From NCBI RefSeq assembly GCF_043641925.1, contig NZ_JBHZRU010000001.1:275002-339001 (forward strand): a stretch of DNA of 64,000 nt. The letters are read 5' to 3'. Positions 50,268 through 59,931 of the stretch are shown here, piece by piece; positions within the stretch are counted from its first letter, which is position 1, and each line of letters starts with the position of its first letter. The notes below the pieces were generated by a model that did not search any database, was not told the origin of the DNA, and saw nothing but the letters and a program-made list of their open reading frames with translations. Made by a program: the position numbers and the translations under genes. Source of the DNA: Paenisporosarcina quisquiliarum_A (GTDB taxonomy: Bacteria > Bacillota > Bacilli > Bacillales_A > Planococcaceae).

Positions 50268-51047
50268 ATGACGGGTATGCCAGATTATCTAAAATTCATT
50301 GAACAAATTAATCGAAAAACTGGGATTAACCTCAGTTTATATAAAGAAGCCCAAATGAGAAGACGGCTTACATCTCTATATGATAAAAAGGGATTTGCTA
50401 ACTTTGAAGAATTCTTTTTTGCACTTGATCAGGATCGTGATTTGTTGAATGAATTTTTAGATCGAATGACAATCAACGTTTCCGAATTTTACCGAAACGC
50501 AAAGAGATGGGAAGTTTTGCAGAATAAAATATTCCCAAAGTTATTACAATCGAAAAAAACGCTAAAAATATGGAGTGCTGCTTGTTCTACTGGTGAGGAG
50601 CCATATACTATTGCGATGGTTTTAGGGAATCATATCCCTTTGTCTCAAATCTCTATACTAGCCACGGACTTAGATGAAAATGCAATTCAAAGAGCAAAAG
50701 CAGCCATTTATCCTGAGAGATCTTTAGCTGAAGTACCTGATGATAGTAAAAATAAATACTTTGATAAGCAAGGAACGTTTTATGAAGTTAAAAAAGAAAT
50801 AAAAAACACAGTTACATTTAAAAAACATAACTTGTTAAACGATACATATGAACAAAACTTTGATTTAATCGTTTGTCGAAATGTCATGATTTATTTTACG
50901 GAAGAAGCGAAGGATCAAATTTACACGAATTTCGGGAATTCCCTAAAAAAAGATGGAATATTATTTGTAGGAAGTACCGAACAGATTTTCAATCCACAAC
51001 GGTACGGATTAGAAACAGAGGATACTTTCTTTTATCGAAAAATATAG
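50268..51047 (+). CDS. cheR: Chemotaxis protein methyltransferase CheR
   Basis: Methylates glutamates of chemoreceptors with SAM; 259 aa. An N-terminal helical domain (about 1-75) contains YKEAQMRRRLTSLYDKKGF. The SAM-binding domain has IWSAACSTGEEPYTIAM, and a later block is FDLIVCRNVMIYFTEEAK. It is followed by a terminator, so it is a single gene. Together with motI it suggests the organism is motile. The ATG follows GAGGGAGA; ATG 50277 is also possible. Confidence 0.95.
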   Translation: MTGMPDYLKFIEQINRKTGINLSLYKEAQMRRRLTSLYDKKGFANFEEFFFALDQDRDLLNEFLDRMTINVSEFYRNAKRWEVLQNKIFPKLLQSKKTLKIWSAACSTGEEPYTIAMVLGNHIPLSQISILATDLDENAIQRAKAAIYPERSLAEVPDDSKNKYFDKQGTFYEVKKEIKNTVTFKKHNLLNDTYEQNFDLIVCRNVMIYFTEEAKDQIYTNFGNSLKKDGILFVGSTEQIFNPQRYGLETEDTFFYRKI

Positions 51048-51055
51048 TGGTAGAT

Positions 51056-51088
51056 GCTGTCCGGAAAAATTTTCGGACAGCTTTCTTA
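51056..51088 (+). terminator. Terminator after cheR
   Basis: GCTGTCCG/CGGACAGC with inner AAAA/TTTT pairing, followed by TTTCTT. Confidence 0.8.
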
Positions 51089-51151
51089 CATAGAAAACAT
51101 AGACGAATCACGATTTTTTACAAGTACTACTATGAAAATTAAAAAAGATTA

Positions 51152-51160
51152 TGTTATAGT
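51152..51160 (+). promoter_or_regulatory. Extended -10 promoter of the aro operon
   Basis: TG-T-TATAGT lies 42 bases before aroF. No T-box or TRAP repeat is visible in the short leader. Confidence 0.45.
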
Positions 51161-51201
51161 GTTACTTAAAATACTTTAGCGAGTTGAAGGGGGAAAGTGC
51201 C

Positions 51202-52383
51202 ATGCGTTATTTAACTGCTGGTGAGTCTCATGGACCACAACTAACAGCGATTATCGAGGGCCTACCATCAGGATTACAGATTACTTCAGAATTAATTAAT
51301 AGAGATCTTAAACGGAGACAAGGAGGACATGGTCGAGGTCGTCGCATGCAAATCGAGAAAGATACGGTGAATATCACTTCTGGTGTTCGGCATGGAGTGA
51401 CAATTGGTTCACCAATAGCACTTGTAGTAACGAATGATGACTGGAAACATTGGACTCATATTATGGGGATTGAACCTTTATCTGAAGAACTGAATCCAGA
51501 AGACGTTAAACGACAAATTACACGCCCAAGACCTGGTCATGCAGATTTGGTTGGCGGAATGAAATACGGTCATCGCGATTTACGTAATGTACTAGAGCGT
51601 TCTTCCGCACGTGAAACTACAGTGAGAGTAGCTGTTGGTGCAGTAGCTAAACAACTTTTAGCAGAACTCGGGATCCATATCGTATCTCATGTAACTGAAA
51701 TCGGTGGGATTAAAGCGAACCCTGCATTGATTGAAGGATTATCAGTAAAAGAAATTCGAGAAATCGTAGAATCAGATGCTGTCTATTGTGTTGATCCTGA
51801 TGCATCTAAACAAATGACTAAGGCAATTGATGATGCTAAAGAGAGTGGTGACTCAATTGGTGGCGTAGTAGAAGTGGTTGTTGAAAATATGCCAGCTGGA
51901 ATCGGAAGTTACGTTCATTATGATCGCAAACTAGACGGCAAACTTGCCATGGCGATGATGAGTATTAATGCTTTTAAAGGTGTCGAAATCGGATTAGGAT
52001 TTGAAATGGCAAGAAAACCAGGTAGCCAAGTCCATGATGAAATAGCTTGGTCGGAAGAACAAGGTTATACACGTAAAACGAACCGTTTGGGTGGTCTTGA
52101 AGGCGGAATGTCAACAGGTATGCCAATCGTTGTCAGAGGCGTAATGAAACCTATTCCGACTCTTTATAAACCGTTACAAAGTGTTGACATTGATACGAAA
52201 GAGCCTTTTAAAGCAAGTATAGAACGTTCAGATAGCTGTGCTGTACCAGCGGCTTCAATTGTTGCTGAACATGTTGTTGCATGGGAATTAGCATCTGCTA
52301 TTTTAGAACAATTTAATAGCGATCAACTATCAAAACTGAAAACGTCAATTGATGAACATCGAGCTTACACAAAGGAGTTCTAA
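51202..52383 (+). CDS. aroF: Chorismate synthase
   Basis: Converts EPSP to chorismate with reduced FMN; 393 aa. Signatures are GESHGPQLTAIIEGLPSG at the N-terminus, RPGHADLVGGMKYGHRDLRNVLERSSARET (the FMN and substrate site) and GGMSTGMPIVVRGVMKPIPTL. The start is ATG 51202, 7 nt after AAGGGGGA; codons upstream in frame include only weak starts. First gene of the aromatic supraoperon; called aroF in B. subtilis, aroC in E. coli. Confidence 0.96.
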   Translation: MRYLTAGESHGPQLTAIIEGLPSGLQITSELINRDLKRRQGGHGRGRRMQIEKDTVNITSGVRHGVTIGSPIALVVTNDDWKHWTHIMGIEPLSEELNPEDVKRQITRPRPGHADLVGGMKYGHRDLRNVLERSSARETTVRVAVGAVAKQLLAELGIHIVSHVTEIGGIKANPALIEGLSVKEIREIVESDAVYCVDPDASKQMTKAIDDAKESGDSIGGVVEVVVENMPAGIGSYVHYDRKLDGKLAMAMMSINAFKGVEIGLGFEMARKPGSQVHDEIAWSEEQGYTRKTNRLGGLEGGMSTGMPIVVRGVMKPIPTLYKPLQSVDIDTKEPFKASIERSDSCAVPAASIVAEHVVAWELASAILEQFNSDQLSKLKTSIDEHRAYTKEF

Positions 52384-52385
52384 GT

Positions 52386-53492
52386 ATGCAAAACATAACC
52401 ATTGAAACGATCACGAAAGAATACGACGTTCACATGGGTACAAACATTATTCAAGAAGCCATTTCCTTGTACAAAGAACAGCTTGTTTCTGCCGATCAAA
52501 TTGTTATTATCGCAGATAGAACAGTTGTGAACTTGCATATAAATAAACTAGTAACTCCTTTGCAAACAATAACAAACGGACTGATAAAAGTTTATGAAGT
52601 TCCACCAGGAGAAAGCTGTAAAACCATAGAAACCTTTTATGATTGCCACAGTTTTTTACTGAATGAAAATTGTTCAAGAAAATCCGTACTGTTTGCATTC
52701 GGTGGAGGAGCTTGTGGGGATTTAACAGGTTTTGTTGCTTCTACATTTATGCGAGGCATACCTTTTTATCAAATTCCTACAACAATTTTGGCGCATGATA
52801 GTGCGGTTGGCGGGAAGACAGCGATCAATCATTCACAAGGCAAAAACATGATTGGTTCTTTTTATCAGCCAGAAGCCGTGTTTTACGACATTTCACTATT
52901 ATCTACCTTACCTGAAAATGAAGTGCGTTCAGGAATGGCTGAAGTGATAAAGCATGCACTCATTTCAAATCCACAATGGGTGAATGAACTATTCGAAGTT
53001 CAAGATTTTTCTACATTAACAACTAGCAACCTACAAGAATATTTATGTAAGGGAATCGTTGTGAAAGCTGAAATTGTCAAAGATGATGAATTCGAGCATG
53101 GAAGTCGGAAATTTTTAAATTTCGGTCATACCTATGGCCATGCAATAGAAAATACAATTGGATATGGTCACATCACACACGGCGAAGCGGTCATGATTGG
53201 AATGGTTTACGCATTAATGTTAAGTGAAGAACTTGCTGAATTAGAATCTGGTTTTGCTCATAAATTCTTTCTTCATGCCCTTAAATTAGGTTATACATTC
53301 GATGCCATTCTTACAAAAACATACAAAGAGTTATTTGATGTGATGATTCGCGATAAAAAAGCTTCTCATGGTGATTTACATTTTGTTTTATTAAACAAGA
53401 TTGGTGAACCAATTAATAAGATTATTTCAAAAGAACAAGGTCATAAAATGGATGAACAATTAAAAAATTGGGTAAGGGAGGAATCGATTTGA
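52386..53492 (+). CDS. aroB: 3-dehydroquinate synthase
   Basis: NAD-dependent cyclisation of DAHP to dehydroquinate; 368 aa. NAD-binding residues are in FAFGGGACGDLTGFVASTFMRG, and the zinc ligands include the glutamate and histidines of MAEVIKHALI, NFGHTYGHAIE and HGEAVMIGM. It begins 2 nt after aroF and overlaps aroH by 4 bases. Confidence 0.96.
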   Translation: MQNITIETITKEYDVHMGTNIIQEAISLYKEQLVSADQIVIIADRTVVNLHINKLVTPLQTITNGLIKVYEVPPGESCKTIETFYDCHSFLLNENCSRKSVLFAFGGGACGDLTGFVASTFMRGIPFYQIPTTILAHDSAVGGKTAINHSQGKNMIGSFYQPEAVFYDISLLSTLPENEVRSGMAEVIKHALISNPQWVNELFEVQDFSTLTTSNLQEYLCKGIVVKAEIVKDDEFEHGSRKFLNFGHTYGHAIENTIGYGHITHGEAVMIGMVYALMLSEELAELESGFAHKFFLHALKLGYTFDAILTKTYKELFDVMIRDKKASHGDLHFVLLNKIGEPINKIISKEQGHKMDEQLKNWVREESI

Positions 53493-53851
53493 TACGTGGG
53501 ATTCGAGGTGCAACAACAATCACTCATGATACAGCTGAAACTATTCATTTAGAAACAGAAAGATTGATTATTGAAATGGCTAAAACAAATAACATTGACC
53601 CTGAACAAGTTGCATCAGTCATTATATCTACGACAACTGACATTTCTTCCGCGTTCCCGGCAAAAGCCGTGAGAAGTATTGAAGGCTGGACGTATGTACC
53701 GGTTATGTGTACTCATGAAATGGACGTACCAGGCGCGATGGGCTCGTGCATTCGCGTTTTAATGCATGTGAATACTGAGCTATCTCAAAAAGAACTTCAT
53801 CATGTTTATTTAAATGAAGCAGTTACCTTAAGACCAGACTTAGTAAAGTAA
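53489..53851 (+). CDS. aroH: Chorismate mutase AroH
   Basis: Monofunctional trimeric chorismate mutase giving prephenate; 120 aa. The family signature is MGSCIRVLMHVNT with its arginine, preceded by STTTDISSAFPAKAVR. The start is TTG 53489, with AAGGGAGG 7 nt upstream and a 4-base overlap with the aroB stop; it gives the family N-terminus MIRGIRGATTI. In B. subtilis trpEDCFBA follows; here hisC follows after 20 bases. Confidence 0.94.
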   Translation: MIRGIRGATTITHDTAETIHLETERLIIEMAKTNNIDPEQVASVIISTTTDISSAFPAKAVRSIEGWTYVPVMCTHEMDVPGAMGSCIRVLMHVNTELSQKELHHVYLNEAVTLRPDLVK

Positions 53852-53871
53852 GAAAGCAGAGGCGAGAAAAG

Positions 53872-54975
53872 ATGAAGTGGAAAAAGCAATTAGCCGGAAT
53901 GAAGGCATACCAACCAGGAAAATCGATTGATGATGTAAAAAAAATGTATGGATTATCCTCCATCACTAAATTAGCATCGAACGAAAACCCGCTGGGCACA
54001 TCTCCTAAAGTACCTCAATTTATCGAAGACCATGGCATAAATTTTGCGCGATACCCTGATGGTTATTCAGGGGCTTTACGCAAGGACTTGGCTGAACACC
54101 TTCAAGTAAGTGAGAAGCAATTGCTATTTGGAAATGGATCGGATGAAATTATCTTAATCATTTCTCGAGCTTTACTTCAGCCTGGTGTGAATACCGTCAT
54201 GGCAACACCAACATTCCCTCAATATCGACACAATGCACAAATAGAAGGTGCTGAGGTCCGAGAAGTCGAACTGATTGATGGACATCATGATTTAGAGGGC
54301 ATGCTTAAACAGATAGACGAGCAAACGTCAGTCGTATGGTTATGTTCACCAAATAATCCAACAGGAAATCTTATTCAGCAGGCTAAACTTGATGAATTTA
54401 TTTCCTCAGTCTCTCCAGAAGTTTTAATCGTTTTAGATGAAGCTTACTTCGAATACGTGACTGATACAGAATACAGAAATGCGATTGACTATCTTCAAAC
54501 CTATAAAAATGTAGTGGTTTTGAGAACTTTTTCAAAGGCATATGGGTTAGCGGCATTTCGCGTTGGATATGCAATCGGCAATGAAGAGCTGATTGCGAAT
54601 TTAGATCCATTAAGAGAACCGTTTAATAATACATCACTTAGTCAAGGAGCAGCGAGTGCTGCATTAAGTGACCAAGTATTTATAGAAAAGTGCCGTATAG
54701 AAAATAAACAAGGAATCGACTTGTTTGAATCGTTTTGTTTAGAGCACAATTTGTTCATTTATCCTTCACAAGGCAACTTTGTACTAATCAATATTAAAAC
54801 AGATAGCGACAAAGTCTTTGAAGAATTGATGAAAAAAGGATTTATAGTTCGAAGCGGCAACGCGCTAGGTGTACCTGGATTTATTAGAATTACTGTAGGT
54901 AGCATCGATCAAAATACGGAACTCATCGAGAAACTGGAAAAGATCCTAATAGAATTAGGCGTTATACATGAGTAA
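53872..54975 (+). CDS. hisC: Histidinol-phosphate / aromatic aminotransferase
   Basis: PLP aminotransferase of 367 aa acting in histidine synthesis and on aromatic oxo-acids. The PLP lysine is in RTFSKAYGLAAFRVGYAIG. NENPLG near the start and CSPNNPTGNLI bind substrate and cofactor. In B. subtilis the same enzyme supplies tyrosine and phenylalanine, which explains its place here. It overlaps tyrA by 8 bases. Confidence 0.94.
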   Translation: MKWKKQLAGMKAYQPGKSIDDVKKMYGLSSITKLASNENPLGTSPKVPQFIEDHGINFARYPDGYSGALRKDLAEHLQVSEKQLLFGNGSDEIILIISRALLQPGVNTVMATPTFPQYRHNAQIEGAEVREVELIDGHHDLEGMLKQIDEQTSVVWLCSPNNPTGNLIQQAKLDEFISSVSPEVLIVLDEAYFEYVTDTEYRNAIDYLQTYKNVVVLRTFSKAYGLAAFRVGYAIGNEELIANLDPLREPFNNTSLSQGAASAALSDQVFIEKCRIENKQGIDLFESFCLEHNLFIYPSQGNFVLINIKTDSDKVFEELMKKGFIVRSGNALGVPGFIRITVGSIDQNTELIEKLEKILIELGVIHE

Positions 54976-56068
54976 ACAAATATTAATTGTTGGTCTTGGC
55001 TTAATAGGTGGTTCTCTTGCTTTAGCTCTTCAAAAGAATAAGGACTTGACCATTATCGGATATGATATAGATTCACATGTTATTAGAAAAGCAAAAAAAT
55101 TAAGGGTCATTCATGAAATGGCTTTTCATGTGAAAGATTCAGCAAAGATCGCAGACGTCATAATTTTTGCTACACCCGTTAATACAACATTACAGTTCAT
55201 GAATGAAGTACAAGACTGGCCATTAAAAGACTCTGTAGTGCTTATGGACACAGGAAGTACGAAGAAGTTAATCATGGAAAAAGCGACGACATTAAGGAAA
55301 CAAGGCATCACGTTTATCGGTGGTCATCCGATGGCTGGATCTCATAAATCCGGTGTAGATGCTGCAAAAGCACATTTGTTCGAAAATGCCTATTTTATGT
55401 TGACTCCTTTAGTAGATGAAAGTGAAGAAAAGATAGAGTTTTTAGAGTCGTTATTGTCTGTTACGAAAGCAAAAGTTGTTCGTGTAACAGCTGAGGAGCA
55501 TGACCATATGACAGCTGTCGTGAGCCACTTTCCACATATTGTGGCAGCTTCTCTTGTTCATCAATTATCAGGTGAAAATGAGCAATTTCCCTTTACTAAA
55601 CAATTAGCCGCTGGTGGGTTTCGAGATATTACAAGAATCGCCTCGTCTAATCCCATTATGTGGAGAGATATTACGGTACAAAATCGTAACGAACTCATAA
55701 ACCAATTAGATAAATGGCAGGACGAAATGAATCATGTGAAATCCTTGTTAAATGAAGCGGCACCACTTGATATCGAGCATTACTTTTCTAGAGCTAAGCA
55801 TGTTCGGGACGAATTACCAATCACTTCTCAAGGGGCACTTTATACAGTTTATGACTTATACGTTGACGTTCCCGATTATCCTGGTGTTATTTCTGAAGTG
55901 ACTGGTCTACTGGCCAAGCACGCTATTAGCATTACAAATATACGAATAGTAGAAACAAGAGAAGATGTATTCGGAATATTGGTGATCAGTTTCCAAACTG
56001 CGGATGATCAGAAATTAGCACAAAAATATCTAAATCAAGAAACAACATTCGAAACCTATATATCCTAG
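54968..56068 (+). CDS. tyrA: Prephenate dehydrogenase
   Basis: Oxidative decarboxylation of prephenate to 4-hydroxyphenylpyruvate; 366 aa. The NAD site is ILIVGLGLIGGSLALALQK. The substrate region has GGHPMAGSHKSGVDAA and AVVSHFPHIVAASLV. A C-terminal ACT domain (about 295-366, DLYVDVPDYPGVISEVTGLL) probably gives feedback control by tyrosine. Translation is coupled to hisC through the overlap. Confidence 0.96.
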   Translation: MSKQILIVGLGLIGGSLALALQKNKDLTIIGYDIDSHVIRKAKKLRVIHEMAFHVKDSAKIADVIIFATPVNTTLQFMNEVQDWPLKDSVVLMDTGSTKKLIMEKATTLRKQGITFIGGHPMAGSHKSGVDAAKAHLFENAYFMLTPLVDESEEKIEFLESLLSVTKAKVVRVTAEEHDHMTAVVSHFPHIVAASLVHQLSGENEQFPFTKQLAAGGFRDITRIASSNPIMWRDITVQNRNELINQLDKWQDEMNHVKSLLNEAAPLDIEHYFSRAKHVRDELPITSQGALYTVYDLYVDVPDYPGVISEVTGLLAKHAISITNIRIVETREDVFGILVISFQTADDQKLAQKYLNQETTFETYIS

Positions 56069-56090
56069 AATTTTGAGAGGTAGTGACAAA

Positions 56091-57374
56091 ATGATACAGT
56101 CTTCAAAAAAAGCATCCCTAAAAGGGGTAATTACAATTCCAGGGGACAAGTCTATTTCTCATCGATCGATTATGTTTGGAGCAATGGCTAAAGGAAAAAC
56201 GACAGTGGATGGCTTTTTGTTAGGTGACGATTGTTTAAGTACCATCTCATGTTTTCAAAAACTTGGCGTCAAGATAGATGTTAATGGAAACCAAGTTTCG
56301 ATTGAATCGGATGGAATAAAGAACTGGAATGAACCTCAAAACATATTGAATACAGGAAATTCAGGAACTACTACTCGATTACTACTGGGTATCTTAGCAG
56401 CTTCACCAATTTACGCTGTCATGATTGGTGATGATTCGATTGCGAAAAGACCGATGAAGAGAGTGATTGATCCTCTACGCCAAATGGGTGCTCAAATTCT
56501 TGGACGAAGCGGAGGACAGTATACGCCACTAGCAGTTCAAGGAACAACTTTACAAGGCATTACGTATCAAATGCCTGTAGCCAGTGCACAAGTAAAGTCA
56601 GCCATTTTACTTGCAGGGTTAAACTCTGAAGGAACAACGATTGTAACGGAACTCGAACCTACTAGAGATCATACAGAACGCATGATGCGACAATTTGGTG
56701 TACAAGTTGAATCAGTCGATGGTGAAATTCATTTAAGTGGTGGACAACAACTGGTGAGTACACATATTGATGTACCAGGAGATATTTCCTCAGCAGCGTT
56801 CTTTTTAGTTGCAGGTGCCATTACTGATACTAGTGATATCATGTTGAAAAATGTCGGATTAAATCCAACGAGAACCGGTATTATAGATGTTCTTTCACAA
56901 ATGGGTGCGAATCTTAAGGTTGAGGAATCCATAACAAATGGAGAAGAACCTTTTGGCAATATTCGAATAAAATCTAGTGAGCTAAAAGGGATTGAAATTG
57001 GCGGAGAGTTAATCCCTCGTTTAATTGACGAGTTGCCGATTATCGCTTTATTAGCAACACAAGCTTTTGGAACGACGGTGATTCGAGATGCCGCTGAACT
57101 AAAAGTAAAAGAAACAGATCGGATTACAGCAGTTGTGAATGAATTGAAAAAGTTAGGTGCTACGATTGAAGCAACAGATGATGGTATGATTATTAAAGGA
57201 CCTGTTCAATTAAATGGAGGTACAGTGACCTCTTATGGGGATCATCGAATTGGAATGATGGGTGCTATTGCATCCCTTATTGCAAGCGAGCCAGTTGAAA
57301 TAGATGATCCTTCATGCATTTCAGTTTCATATCCTAATTTCTTTGAACATTTAAAAAATGTGAAAACAACGTGA
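56091..57374 (+). CDS. aroA: 3-phosphoshikimate 1-carboxyvinyltransferase (EPSP synthase)
   Basis: Joins shikimate 3-phosphate and PEP; 427 aa. Signatures are IPGDKSISHRSIMFGA, LNTGNSGTTTRLLLGIL and VKETDRITAVVNELKKLG. The Bacillus form is called aroE in B. subtilis nomenclature. The start is ATG 56091 with GAGAGGTAG upstream; a TTG six codons earlier overlaps that site. It ends the aromatic operon with a terminator directly at its stop. Confidence 0.96.
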   Translation: MIQSSKKASLKGVITIPGDKSISHRSIMFGAMAKGKTTVDGFLLGDDCLSTISCFQKLGVKIDVNGNQVSIESDGIKNWNEPQNILNTGNSGTTTRLLLGILAASPIYAVMIGDDSIAKRPMKRVIDPLRQMGAQILGRSGGQYTPLAVQGTTLQGITYQMPVASAQVKSAILLAGLNSEGTTIVTELEPTRDHTERMMRQFGVQVESVDGEIHLSGGQQLVSTHIDVPGDISSAAFFLVAGAITDTSDIMLKNVGLNPTRTGIIDVLSQMGANLKVEESITNGEEPFGNIRIKSSELKGIEIGGELIPRLIDELPIIALLATQAFGTTVIRDAAELKVKETDRITAVVNELKKLGATIEATDDGMIIKGPVQLNGGTVTSYGDHRIGMMGAIASLIASEPVEIDDPSCISVSYPNFFEHLKNVKTT

Positions 57375-57400
57375 ACTCTCCTCTAAACGGGGAGTTTTTT
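57374..57400 (+). terminator. Terminator of the aromatic operon
   Basis: AACTCTCC and GGGGAGTT form an 8-bp stem with one G-U pair and a six-T run. Confidence 0.85.
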
Positions 57401-57464
57401 CTTGTGAATGGTTCAAGCGTCATGTAGCATATGGTATGAAAAGAGAGAAAACGGGTGATGAAAA

Positions 57465-58715
57465 ATGGAGTATAGTCAATTTGAAAAAGCAATTAAAGAA
57501 GGTAATCTAGAGCAAGTGCAATTGTTAATCGAACCACTTCTTCTTGCTAGTGAACCCGACACACAATATGAAATCGCAGAAATGTTAGTTGGAACTGGTT
57601 ATTTAAAAGAAGCTGATCAGATTTTACAACATATCCAGTTTTTATTTCCAGAAGAAGCACAAATTAAAATAGACCGTGCTCATTTGTTAATGGAAATTGA
57701 TCAAGAAGATGAAGCTCTTTTATTGTTATCGAGCATTGAGCCTCATGAAGAAGTGTATCCACAAGCGTTATTAAGTCTAGCTGATTATTACCAAATGCAA
57801 GGATTTTACGAAGCGGCTGAACAACGAATTAATCAAGCACTGGATTTAATGCCTGATGAACCGTTACTAAAGTTTGCTAAGGCAGAATTGATGTTAGAAA
57901 CGGGTAAGTACTTAGAAGCAGTACGCTTATACGAAGAACTGAAACGTGACCAAGATGAAATTGCGAGCATTCGACTTTCAGAACGATTAGCAGAGGTCTT
58001 AACTGCTGGAGCGGCATACGAAGAAGCTCTTCCTTACTATGAGGAATCATTAGACCATCATGTAACACCTGATTTATTGTTCGGTTATGCGCACGCAGCT
58101 TTTCAAGCTGAACAATTTGAGCTAGCTATTCGTAAATTAACAGAAGTAAAAACATTAGATCCGGATTATTTCTCCGCTCATTTGTTATTAGCACAGTCTT
58201 TAATGATGATTGAAGAGAATGATCGAGCGTATGAAGCCATAATGGAAGGGCTTAGTCGTGATGAATATGACAAAGAGTTGTATTTGTTTGCTGGTAAACT
58301 AGCTTTGAAATTAGGGAAAACACAAGAGGCTGAAGACCATTTACGTCAAGCGATTGCTTTAGATCCTGAATATATGGAAGCAACGATTACACTAATATCG
58401 TTTTTCCATACCCAAGAACGAGATGAAGATGTTATTGAGCTGATTGAAACGGTATCAAAAGATCAGGATGATTGGTCCGCACTTTATCCATTTGCTGCTG
58501 AAGCATATGCACGAGAAGAAAATTATGAACGTGCATACGAATTTTATTCTTTGGCATATACTGACCATAAAGAAGATCCACTATTTTTAGAAAAATACGT
58601 TTATTTTCTTTTAGAAGAAGGAAAACGATCAGAAGCTCTAGAAGTAGGTAAACTATTAGCTTCTCTTCAACCACATGAAGAGCGCTGGCAAGACTTAATT
58701 GATTCTTTAAATTGA
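57465..58715 (+). CDS. ypiA: Tetratricopeptide repeat protein YpiA
   Basis: All-helical cytoplasmic scaffold of 416 aa made of about ten TPR-like repeats (for example YPQALLSLADYYQMQGFYEA and EDHLRQAIALDPEYMEATIT). Function unknown. The order aroA-ypiA-ypiB-ypiF-qcrA is the same as in B. subtilis. It is very acidic. GGGTGATGAAAA precedes the ATG. Confidence 0.9.
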   Translation: MEYSQFEKAIKEGNLEQVQLLIEPLLLASEPDTQYEIAEMLVGTGYLKEADQILQHIQFLFPEEAQIKIDRAHLLMEIDQEDEALLLLSSIEPHEEVYPQALLSLADYYQMQGFYEAAEQRINQALDLMPDEPLLKFAKAELMLETGKYLEAVRLYEELKRDQDEIASIRLSERLAEVLTAGAAYEEALPYYEESLDHHVTPDLLFGYAHAAFQAEQFELAIRKLTEVKTLDPDYFSAHLLLAQSLMMIEENDRAYEAIMEGLSRDEYDKELYLFAGKLALKLGKTQEAEDHLRQAIALDPEYMEATITLISFFHTQERDEDVIELIETVSKDQDDWSALYPFAAEAYAREENYERAYEFYSLAYTDHKEDPLFLEKYVYFLLEEGKRSEALEVGKLLASLQPHEERWQDLIDSLN

Positions 58716-58728
58716 AAGGAGGAGTAAC

Positions 58729-59283
58729 ATGACCGCATCTGTTTCTGTAATGGAAAAGAAGGAATTTGTTCGATGGTTTCTAAAGAGATATCAGATGAAA
58801 CGTAGAGAATGTGTGTGGATCCTGAATTATTTACTAAGCCACGATGAATTACTTCAAAAAGTTCATTTTGTTGAAGAAGCTCACTATTGTCCTCGTGCGA
58901 TGGTCATGTCTGTAACAGAGTCCTCAGGCGTTCCATTTCGATTTTATAAAGGGAATTTAATGACAGCGGATGCAGAAAAATCATTCCACGATTTACGATT
59001 GCACCCTTCAGAAGATATGTATATTCAACTAAACTTCCCGAACGTCCCTGCAAGTTCAGAATTTTTAGCAGTACTTGAAGAAAACCCTTATATGCCAACA
59101 TATTTAAATACGAATGATAAGGATCGAAAACTAGCTGAAGAGGTTTTAGAAGAAAGTATGCACACTTTTCGTGAAGAGCATATTTTAAAACAAATCGATG
59201 AAGCATTAGATGCAAATGATAAAGAGCGATTCTTTGAACTTTCGACCATTCTGCAAGGAATAAAAGAATCGACAAAATCTTGA
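58729..59283 (+). CDS. ypiB: UPF0302 family protein YpiB
   Basis: Protein of 184 aa with the UPF0302 N-terminal domain (FVRWFLKRYQMKRRECVWILNYLLSHDELL) and a C-terminal IDEALDANDKERFFELS segment of the IDEAL type. B. subtilis YpiB is linked to lipid A-like or qcr control only tentatively, so I give no function. It starts 13 nt after ypiA with GAAAGGAGGAG. Confidence 0.88.
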   Translation: MTASVSVMEKKEFVRWFLKRYQMKRRECVWILNYLLSHDELLQKVHFVEEAHYCPRAMVMSVTESSGVPFRFYKGNLMTADAEKSFHDLRLHPSEDMYIQLNFPNVPASSEFLAVLEENPYMPTYLNTNDKDRKLAEEVLEESMHTFREEHILKQIDEALDANDKERFFELSTILQGIKESTKS

Positions 59284-59310
59284 CTTCATCGATTTCGATG
59301 AAGTCTTTTT
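59281..59310 (+). terminator. Terminator at the end of ypiB
   Basis: GACTTCATCG and CGATGAAGTC are perfect 10-bp arms with an ATTT loop and five T residues. It overlaps the ypiB stop codon. Confidence 0.88.
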
Positions 59311-59325
59311 GAGGTGAAATTTACT

Positions 59326-59781
59326 ATGTATTGGAATTCAAAAGATATAACGACGTTTATAGAGCAAAAAGAATTTGTAGATACGGCTATCATTCCACTC
59401 TTACTTGTAGATGGACGAGCTTCGCACATACAACAAAGTGCTGGAACAGCGGATTTCTTAATGTCTTTAACCGCTTTTATGGAAAATCAATTTAAAGGGC
59501 GCGTTGTATTAATGCCGCCTGTTACATATACACCGCAATCTAGTCGTTCGGTTTTAGCTACCGAATGGAAGAAAGTCCTTACTGAGGCGGGTTTTAAGCA
59601 TCATTTCTTTATTTCATGTGATATGCAGTGGGCGACAGATGCTCCTGAGATAGATGTGATATATACGCCATCTATTCCTTTAGAAAATATGGACCAAAAG
59701 TTAAGACAATCCATTTTGGACGATCAAATTCGACAGGTGGTTCCCGTGTTTGCAAATAATTGGGCGAAAACAGTTGAATAA
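59326..59781 (+). CDS. ypiF: DUF2487 family protein YpiF
   Basis: Cytoplasmic protein of 151 aa, family DUF2487, no known function. ATG 59326 is 9 nt after TTGAGGTGA; the in-frame GTG 59314 lies inside that site. The conserved stretch is FVDTAIIPLLLVDGRASHIQQ. It always precedes qcrABC in Bacillus relatives, so a role with the bc complex or its regulation is possible by context only. Confidence 0.86.
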   Translation: MYWNSKDITTFIEQKEFVDTAIIPLLLVDGRASHIQQSAGTADFLMSLTAFMENQFKGRVVLMPPVTYTPQSSRSVLATEWKKVLTEAGFKHHFFISCDMQWATDAPEIDVIYTPSIPLENMDQKLRQSILDDQIRQVVPVFANNWAKTVE

Positions 59782-59827
59782 CCTTCAAGAAATGTTCACA
59801 AAGTGTCAGTAGGAACCTAATGGAATA

Positions 59828-59856
59828 TTGACCAACCTTTTTTATTGATATATCAT
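59828..59856 (+). promoter_or_regulatory. Sigma-A promoter of qcrABC
   Basis: TTGACC and TATCAT are separated by 17 bp, leaving a leader of about 70 bases that contains a small GTCC/GGAC hairpin at 59892-59903. A catabolite or ResD site is not recognisable. Confidence 0.7.
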
Positions 59857-59931
59857 AGAACTGTCCTAGTTTTACTATTTAGTACAAGTATGTCCATTTG
59901 GACTGACCTTTAAGTTAGAGGGGGGAAAAAC

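Noticed and set aside
51100..51201. T-box or TRAP leader before aroF
   Set aside because: The leader is only about 40 bases after the -10 box and holds no T-box sequence or NAG repeats.
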